NCBI RefSeq assembly: GCF_000721935.1
Contig: NZ_KL585418.1
Span: forward strand, 118,250-123,380
Reading direction: 5' to 3'
DNA from: Streptomyces sp. NRRL WC-3549
Lineage (GTDB): Bacteria; Actinomycetota; Actinomycetes; Streptomycetales; Streptomycetaceae
DNA length: 5,131 nt
Position numbers and translations under genes: made by a program. Under the pieces are notes generated by a model. The model was given only the letters and a program-made list of their open reading frames with translations, was not told the origin of the DNA and did no database searches. The stretch's first letter is position 1. The number at the start of each line of letters is the position of its first letter. Of the stretch, positions 1 to 5,131 are shown piece by piece.

Positions 1-396
1 GCGATCCTCTACATCACCCACGACATCGCCTCCGCCCGCTACTTCGCCGACACCACCCTGGTGATGTACGCCGGCCGGATCGTCGAGGGCGGGGACAGCG
101 AGAGCGTCACCCAGCACCCCGCGCACCCCTACACCCAGCTCCTGATCGCCTCCGCGCCGGACCCGGACCGGGTGGCCGACACCGGGGCCCAGGAGGAGAG
201 CGGGAGCGGCGAGCCGCCCTCCCTGATCACCCCGCCGGCCGGCTGCCGCTTCCACCCCCGCTGCCCCAAGGCCATGGAGCGCTGCCGCACCGAACTGCCA
301 CCGCGCTTCGAGCTGTCCGGCGGCCAGTGGGCGGCCTGCTGGCTGTACGACACCGCCCAGGCGAAGGACGCGCCCGCGAAGGAGGCGGCGAAGTGA
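1..396 (+). CDS. ABC importer ATP-binding protein, Dpp/Opp class, 3' part only
   Basis: This is the C-terminal 131 residues of a cytoplasmic ATPase that would power a Dpp/Opp-type importer; the start and the Walker A, signature and Walker B motifs lie before the window. What remains begins with the switch histidine region (YITHD, His at visible residue 7), then the [10 protein letters not shown] strand and the [10 protein letters not shown] helix typical of this class. The C-terminal oligopeptide-transporter domain follows, with four cysteines at visible residues 82, 88, 95 and 113 (C-x5-C-x6-C and a final ACW). In the family this pattern binds a [4Fe-4S] cluster, known from a DppD nucleotide-binding-domain structure; binding here is inferred. 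The last codons hold the Shine-Dalgarno of the next gene, and the stop overlaps its GTG start by 4 nt, so the two are coupled. It is probably the DppF-like partner of the ATPase at 2419-3414. The frame is intact to its stop; truncation is only by the window edge. Confidence 0.93.
   Translation, partial: AILYITHDIASARYFADTTLVMYAGRIVEGGDSESVTQHPAHPYTQLLIASAPDPDRVADTGAQEESGSGEPPSLITPPAGCRFHPRCPKAMERCRTELPPRFELSGGQWAACWLYDTAQAKDAPAKEAAK
379..385 (+). promoter_or_regulatory. Ribosome binding site deciding a GTG start
   Basis: AAGGAGG lies 7 nt before GTG at 393 and no other start nearby has such a site. It places the first permease start at 393 rather than at an in-frame ATG at 327, which lies inside the upstream ATPase gene and would add 22 hydrophilic residues before the first membrane segment. 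The site is made of the upstream gene's Lys-Glu codons. Confidence 0.85.
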
Positions 397-1373
397 AGTA
401 CATACTCCAGCGCGTCGCCTTCTACGCCGTCACCGCGTGGGCCGCGATCACGATCAACTTCCTGATCCCCCGCCTGATGCCGGGCGACCCCGTCGAAGCC
501 CTGATGAGCCGCTACCAGGGGCAGCTCGACACCACCGCGATCGCCTCCCTGAAGGCGCTGTTCGGGCTCGACGAGAAGCAGTCGCTCTGGTCGCAGTACA
601 CCGACTACTGGTCGCACCTGCTCGACGGCGACCTCGGACTCTCCTTCACCTTCTTCCCGACCCCGGTCGGCGAGGTGATCTCCCAGGCGCTGCCCTGGAC
701 GCTGGCCCTGGTCGGCATCACCACGCTCATCAGCTTCCTGCTCGGCACCGGCATCGGCGTCTACAGCGGCTGGCGGCGCGGCTCCTGGCTGGACGGGCTG
801 CTGCCCGTCACCACCTTCATCTCGTCCGTCCCCTACTTCTGGCTCGGCCTCATCGCCATCGCGGTGTTCGCGGTGAAGTGGCCGGTCTTCCCCTTCGAGG
901 GCGGATACGACAGCTCCCTGGTCCCGGCCTTCGACTGGCCGTTCATCTCCAGCGCCCTCTACCACGGGGTGCTCCCCGGGGTGACGATCGTGCTCAGCGC
1001 CGTCGCCGGCTGGATCCTCGGCATGCGCAACATGATGGTGACCGTCTCCTCCGAGGACTACGTCATGGTGGCGCAGGCCAAGGGGCTCTCCGAGCGGCGG
1101 GTGATGTTCGCCTACGCCGCGCGCAACGCGGTCCTGCCCAACATCTCCGCCTTCGCCCTCTCCCTCGGCTTCATCGTCAGCGGCACCCTGCTCGTCGAGA
1201 TGGTCTTCAACTATCCGGGCATCGGCTTCCAGCTCCTCCAGGCCGTCGGGGCGAAGGACTACCCCCTGATGCAGGGCGTCTTCCTGATCATCACGCTCTC
1301 GGTGCTCGCCGCGAACCTGCTCGCGGACATGGCCTACGCCCTCCTCGACCCCCGCACCCGCAAGGAGGCATGA
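393..1373 (+). CDS. ABC importer permease, DppB/OppB type
   Basis: This is an integral membrane permease of 326 residues, close to the usual length for DppB/OppB proteins. It would form the substrate channel together with the permease encoded next. It opens with [20 protein letters not shown], the typical first membrane helix (about 7-29), followed by [11 protein letters not shown]. The large extracytoplasmic loop ends in GDLGLSF (79-85). Further helices lie near 100-124, 135-160, 190-215, 252-275 and 292-316. The cytoplasmic coupling (EAA) loop that docks on the ATPases is at 221-249 ([17 protein letters not shown], then NAVLP). The C-terminus [10 protein letters not shown] is standard. A segment between helices 3 and 4 ([10 protein letters not shown], 166-175) resembles what I recall from sugar-type members, but this is only a hint. 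The GTG start overlaps the upstream stop by 4 nt and is supported by AAGGAGG 7 nt upstream. Substrate cannot be read from the permease alone; the GH1 neighbour argues for a beta-glucoside. Confidence 0.93.
   Translation: MKYILQRVAFYAVTAWAAITINFLIPRLMPGDPVEALMSRYQGQLDTTAIASLKALFGLDEKQSLWSQYTDYWSHLLDGDLGLSFTFFPTPVGEVISQALPWTLALVGITTLISFLLGTGIGVYSGWRRGSWLDGLLPVTTFISSVPYFWLGLIAIAVFAVKWPVFPFEGGYDSSLVPAFDWPFISSALYHGVLPGVTIVLSAVAGWILGMRNMMVTVSSEDYVMVAQAKGLSERRVMFAYAARNAVLPNISAFALSLGFIVSGTLLVEMVFNYPGIGFQLLQAVGAKDYPLMQGVFLIITLSVLAANLLADMAYALLDPRTRKEA
1362..1368 (+). promoter_or_regulatory. Ribosome binding site deciding the start of the second permease
   Basis: AAGGAGG ends 1 nt before an ATG at 1370 (ATGA overlap with the upstream stop) and 10 nt before an in-frame ATG at 1379. 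A spacing of 1 nt is too short for normal initiation, so 1379 is preferred. The difference is only three residues (MTG). Confidence 0.7.
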
Positions 1374-1378
1374 CAGGT

Positions 1379-2422
1379 ATGTCCGTCGCCGCCACCGACA
1401 CCGCCGTCCTGGACGACGTCCCCGCGCCCGCCACGGCCGGCCGGGCCAGGTTCCGCTTCCTGCGCGGCGGGAAGACCCGCACCGGGCTGCTGATCCTCGC
1501 GTTCTTCGCCCTCATCGCCGTCATCGGGCCCTGGATCGCCCCGTACGACCCCGACGCGATGAGCGACCAGCTCCTCCAGCCGCCCTCCGCCGACCACTGG
1601 TTCGGCACCACCCACACCGGTCAGGACGTGCTCTCCCAGATCCTGGTCGGCACCCGGGGCGTGCTCATGGTCGGCTTCATCGCCGGGTTCCTGGCCACGG
1701 TGCTGTCCGTGCTCATCGGGGTCAGCGCCGGATTCCTCGGCGGGGCCGCCGACGAACTCCTCTCGATGTTCTCGAACGTCTTCCTGGTCATCCCCGGACT
1801 GCCGCTGATCATCATCATCGCGAGCTTCGTCGAGGACACCACGGACCTGCTGATCGCCTCCGTCATCGCCCTCACCTCCTGGGCCTGGGGATCGCGTGTG
1901 CTGCGCGCCCAGACCCTGTCGCTGCGGCGCCGCGACTACGTGGAGGCGGCCCGCGCCACCGGCGAGTCCACCTGGCGGATCATCCTCTTCGAGGTGATGC
2001 CCAACCTCACCGCCGTCATCGCGTCCGGCTTCGTCGGCACCGTCATCTTCGCGATCCTCTCGGAGATCACCCTCGCCTTCATCGGCGTCGCCGACATCTC
2101 CCACTGGAACTGGGGCACCGTGCTCTTCTGGGCCCAGTCCAACCAGGCCCTGGCCCAGGGCGCCTGGTGGTGGTTCGTCCCGGCCGGCCTGTGCATCGCG
2201 CTGCTGGGCACCGCGCTCTCGCTGATCAACTTCGGCATCGACGAGTTCGTGAACCCGCGACTGCGCACCGCGGCCGGGTCCTCCAAGGAGGTCACGATGC
2301 GGGTCGGCTTCACCCCCGTGGCCCGCACCACCGCCCCCGTCGCACCACCGGCCACCGCGCCGCGGCCGGCCCCCGGGCAGCCCGGTGACGCCCGCGAGAC
2401 CAGCAAGGAGCACAGCGCATGA
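1379..2422 (+). CDS. ABC importer permease, DppC/OppC type, with extended C-terminal tail
   Basis: This is the second channel subunit, 347 residues from ATG 1379. An Ala-rich cytoplasmic start (1-33) leads into the OppC N-terminal helix (about 37-54) and PWIAPYDPDAMSDQLLQPPS. The family motif HWFGTTHTGQDVLSQILVGTR follows at 73-93 (in full-length numbering). Other helices lie near 94-121, 132-150, 157-170, 213-236 and 265-286. The EAA coupling loop at 184-210 is textbook (RRDYVEAARATGES). The core ends at NPRLR (292-296), where many family members stop. Here a 51-residue Pro/Ala-rich, probably disordered tail follows. It contains an internal Shine-Dalgarno and ATG (Met307), described separately. 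From memory, a similar MRVGFTPV tail may recur in actinobacterial homologues; this is unchecked. The stop overlaps the next ATPase start (ATGA). It would pair with the permease at 393-1373. Confidence 0.93.
   Translation: MSVAATDTAVLDDVPAPATAGRARFRFLRGGKTRTGLLILAFFALIAVIGPWIAPYDPDAMSDQLLQPPSADHWFGTTHTGQDVLSQILVGTRGVLMVGFIAGFLATVLSVLIGVSAGFLGGAADELLSMFSNVFLVIPGLPLIIIIASFVEDTTDLLIASVIALTSWAWGSRVLRAQTLSLRRRDYVEAARATGESTWRIILFEVMPNLTAVIASGFVGTVIFAILSEITLAFIGVADISHWNWGTVLFWAQSNQALAQGAWWWFVPAGLCIALLGTALSLINFGIDEFVNPRLRTAAGSSKEVTMRVGFTPVARTTAPVAPPATAPRPAPGQPGDARETSKEHSA
2285..2299 (+). promoter_or_regulatory. Internal Shine-Dalgarno and in-frame ATG in the permease tail
   Basis: AAGGAGGT (2285-2292), a full match to the anti-Shine-Dalgarno, stands 4 nt before ATG at 2297. 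The ATG is in the permease frame and would give a 41-residue Pro/Ala-rich peptide (MRVGFTPVAR at its start) ending at 2422. CCTCC directly before the site (2280-2284) could fold over it as a tiny hairpin and mask it. Whether ribosomes start here is unknown; the sequence only shows the signal. Confidence 0.4.
2405..2410 (+). promoter_or_regulatory. Ribosome binding site of the second ATPase gene
   Basis: AAGGAG lies 8 nt before ATG 2419, inside the last codons of the permease gene. The ATGA overlap that follows points to translational coupling. Confidence 0.8.
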
Positions 2423-3414
2423 CCGCCGAGCCGATCCTCACCATCAGCGGCCTGAACGTCGACTACGGCACCGGCGAGAGCGGCGTCCGCGCGCTCCGGG
2501 ACATCGACCTCACCCTCCACCGGGGCGAAGTCCTCGGCCTCGCGGGCGAGTCGGGCTCCGGCAAGTCCACGCTCGCGTACGCCGTCACCCGACTGCTCTC
2601 CCCGCCCGGCGTGATCACCGGCGGCGACGTCCACTACCACCGGCCCGGCGGGGACACCGTCGACATCCTGGCCCTGGCCCCGGACGAGCTGCGCGCCTTC
2701 CGCTGGCAGGAGCTGTCGATCGTGTTCCAGGGGGCGATGAACTCGCTCAACCCGGTGCACACCGTCCACAGCCAGCTCACCGACGTCCTCGTGGCCCACC
2801 GCCCGCAGATGCGGGCGGCCGAACGGACGGCACGCGCCGAGGAACTGCTCGGCCTGGTCGGCATCTCCGCCGACCGGCTCGCCTCCTACCCGCACCAGCT
2901 CTCCGGCGGTATGCGCCAGCGCGTGATGATCGCGATGGCGCTCGCGCTGGAACCCGAGATCGTCATCATGGACGAGCCGACCACCGCGCTGGACGTCGTC
3001 ATGCAGCGGCAGATCCTGCGCAAACTGGTCGAGCTGCGGGAGCAGCTCTCCTTCTCCGTCGTGTTCATCACCCACGACATCTCCCTGCTGATCGAGTTCT
3101 CCGACCGGATCGCGATCATGTACGGCGGCCGGATCGTCGAACAGGCGGGCGCCGCCGAGATCTACCGGGACCCGCACCACCCCTACAGCGACGGCCTGCT
3201 GCACTCCTTCCCCGCACTGCACGGTCCGCGCCGGGAACTCACCGGCATCCCCGGCTCGCCCCCGCACCTCTCCGCGATGCCCACCGGCTGCGCCTTCCAC
3301 CCGCGCTGCGGAAAGGCCTTCGAGCCGTGCGCCGGCCAGGTCCCCGTGCTCACCCGGCCGGAGGGCGGCCAGGAGCGCGAGGTCGCCTGCTGGCTGCACA
3401 CCCCGCCCGCCTGA
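2419..3414 (+). CDS. ABC importer ATP-binding protein, DppD/OppD type, complete
   Basis: This is a cytoplasmic ATPase of 331 residues, the normal length for DppD/OppD, and all motifs are present. Walker A is GESGSGKST (43-51) and the Q-loop is FQGAMNSLNP (Gln104). The signature LSGGMRQRV is at 161-169, and Walker B IVIMDEPT at 181-188 carries Asp185 and catalytic Glu186. The D-loop is ALD (190-192) and the switch histidine is His219 (ITHD). The C-terminal domain has cysteines at 291, 297, 304 and 324 (C-x5-C-x6-C, then ACW), matching the [4Fe-4S] pattern of the family and of the first ATPase here. Many peptide-type members read FQDPM-SLNP in the Q-loop; the FQGAMN version, with VVMQRQIL after the D-loop, is one I associate with sugar-type members, a recollection not a proof. 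The two ATPases would form a heterodimer under the two permeases. Start ATG 2419 is set by AAGGAG 8 nt upstream and the ATGA overlap with the permease. Confidence 0.95.
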   Translation: MTAEPILTISGLNVDYGTGESGVRALRDIDLTLHRGEVLGLAGESGSGKSTLAYAVTRLLSPPGVITGGDVHYHRPGGDTVDILALAPDELRAFRWQELSIVFQGAMNSLNPVHTVHSQLTDVLVAHRPQMRAAERTARAEELLGLVGISADRLASYPHQLSGGMRQRVMIAMALALEPEIVIMDEPTTALDVVMQRQILRKLVELREQLSFSVVFITHDISLLIEFSDRIAIMYGGRIVEQAGAAEIYRDPHHPYSDGLLHSFPALHGPRRELTGIPGSPPHLSAMPTGCAFHPRCGKAFEPCAGQVPVLTRPEGGQEREVACWLHTPPA

Positions 3415-3463
3415 GCCGATCCCCCGCGAACACACCACACCACACCCGGAGTTACGGAGAACC
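3415..3463 (+). other. Spacer with ACACC triplet repeat before the GH1 gene
   Basis: This 49-nt gap is the only real spacer within the operon. It holds three tandem ACACC units (3432-3446) in a stretch with no G from 3431 to 3447. In RNA this would be unstructured. It is followed by GGAG at 3456-3459, 4 nt before ATG 3464, and by a second GGAG at 3448-3451. I see no hairpin that would act as a terminator and no clear promoter, so the GH1 gene is probably read through from the transporter genes. Confidence 0.5.
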
Positions 3464-4870
<1,407 letters not shown>

Positions 4871-4950
4871 GGGCGTGTCCCGACCGGTGGAAAGCCGGCC
4901 GCGAAGGTGCACAAGCCGTTCGCCGAGGCAGACACCCCTGCTGCTCACCG

Positions 4951-4977
4951 GGGCGGTGGCCGAGCCGCGCACCGCCT
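4951..4977. terminator. Possible factor-dependent or weak terminator hairpin after the GH1 gene
   Basis: GGCGGTG (4952-4958) pairs fully with CACCGCC (4970-4976) around an 11-nt loop, and G4951-T4977 adds a wobble pair. It lies 80 nt after the GH1 stop. There is no T-run after it. Actinomycete terminators often lack one, but in sequence this rich in GC a 7-bp stem can also arise by chance. The rest of 4871-5009 holds nothing else I can support. Confidence 0.3.
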
Positions 4978-5009
4978 ACCGGGCGGCCTAGCGGGCCCGG
5001 ACGGACGGA

Positions 5010-5043
5010 CCCGGGCGGGTGACGCGTTTGTCACCTGCCCGGG
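5010..5043. terminator. Strong 14-bp stem-loop, candidate terminator or operator
   Basis: Left arm 5010-5023 (CCCGGGCGGGTGAC) pairs along its whole length with right arm 5030-5043 (GTCACCTGCCCGGG) around the 6-nt loop GCGTTT. Thirteen pairs are Watson-Crick and one is G-T (5017 with 5036). It is by far the best inverted repeat I found here. Downstream is TTACGTTTGATAC, which is T-richer than its surroundings but not a T-run. It could end the transporter-GH1 transcript. The inner GGTGAC-N6-GTCACC could equally be a protein-binding palindrome for the gene at 5057, only 13 nt away. Confidence 0.55.
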
Positions 5044-5050
5044 TTACGTT
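5019..5050 (+). promoter_or_regulatory. Tentative promoter for the last gene
   Basis: GTGACG (5019-5024) resembles a -35 box (TTGACR) and TACGTT (5045-5050) fits the loose TAnnnT -10 pattern. The -10 lies 6 nt before ATG 5057, the spacing expected for a leaderless mRNA. The 20-nt gap between boxes is longer than usual. An alternative -35, TTGTCA at 5028-5033, would need a poor -10 that runs into the start codon. The call is weak and rests partly on the need for a start without a ribosome binding site. Confidence 0.25.
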
Positions 5051-5056
5051 TGATAC

Positions 5057-5131
5057 ATGTGGAAGAGGCTGCTCGTCCCCATATGGACCGTTCTGCTGCT
5101 GATTCTCTCGGCGGTGGTGCTGGCGCCCGCC
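5057..5131 (+). CDS. Unrecognised membrane or exported protein, 5' part only
   Basis: Only 25 residues are visible, opening MWKRLLVPIWTVLLLILSAV. The basic KR at 3-4 followed by about 20 hydrophobic residues makes a signal peptide or first membrane helix. No lipoprotein cysteine is seen before the window ends. An in-frame TGA at 5051-5053 bars any earlier start, so ATG 5057 is the first possible one. No Shine-Dalgarno lies in the 13 nt between the stem-loop and the ATG, which suggests a leaderless message or a later start. The product family cannot be named, and no link to the sugar operon is evident. The gene seems to be a separate transcription unit, because 186 nt and a strong stem-loop separate it from the GH1 gene. 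Confidence 0.5.
   Translation, partial: MWKRLLVPIWTVLLLILSAVVLAPA

Noticed and set aside
327..392. Upstream ATG at 327 in the frame of the first permease.
   Set aside because: It lies within the ATPase gene, lacks a ribosome binding site, and adds a hydrophilic stretch before the usual DppB N-terminus, while GTG 393 has AAGGAGG at good spacing.
1370..1378. ATG at 1370 as the start of the second permease (ATGA overlap).
   Set aside because: Its Shine-Dalgarno is only 1 nt away; ATG 1379 has workable spacing. It remains possible and changes only three residues.
4875..4991. A 38-codon frame beginning with GTG between the GH1 gene and the stem-loop.
   Set aside because: It has no ribosome binding site, an Arg/Ser-rich start with no coding-like pattern, and overlaps the 4951-4977 hairpin.
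5083..5131. Alternative ATG at 5083 in another frame, with GGAAGAGG upstream.
   Set aside because: The spacing to the purine run is about 14 nt and the peptide is Gly/Ala/Ser-rich without features, while the frame from 5057 gives a clear membrane or signal segment.

Overview
The window comes from a very GC-rich genome. Codon third positions are almost all G or C, no sense codon is TTA, and the Shine-Dalgarno sites match AAGGAGG. The genes are packed head to tail on the + strand. This fits a Streptomyces-type actinomycete, which is inferred from composition and protein style and not from any marker gene.

Positions 1-4870 are one co-directional gene set. It starts inside the 3' end of an ATP-binding protein of the dipeptide/oligopeptide (Dpp/Opp) ABC importer class (1-396). 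Next come two permeases (393-1373 and 1379-2422), a second, complete ATP-binding protein (2419-3414), and a family GH1 beta-glucosidase (3464-4870). The ABC genes overlap by 4 nt or lie 5 nt apart, and each upstream gene carries the next gene's Shine-Dalgarno in its last codons. They are therefore almost certainly one translationally coupled operon. A 49-nt spacer precedes the GH1 gene. The operon promoter, the rest of the first ATPase and any substrate-binding lipoprotein or regulator must lie before position 1.

Together the genes suggest import of beta-linked gluco-oligosaccharides or beta-glucosides by an Opp/Dpp-type transporter, followed by hydrolysis in the cytoplasm. The GH1 enzyme has all catalytic motifs and no signal peptide. 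Opp/Dpp-class importers usually carry peptides, but sugar-carrying members are known, for example the cellobiose transporter Cbt of Pyrococcus furiosus and Opp-family sugar importers of Thermotoga. The sugar assignment here rests on gene context.

Positions 4871-5056 are non-coding. They hold one modest hairpin (4951-4977) and one strong 14-bp stem-loop (5010-5043). The stem-loop sits just before a new + strand reading frame at 5057 that starts with a membrane or signal segment and runs off the window. That frame has no evident ribosome binding site, so it may be leaderless.

I see no clearly new system. The most unusual points are an internal Shine-Dalgarno plus ATG inside the C-terminal tail of the second permease, and the stem-loop against the start of the last gene.
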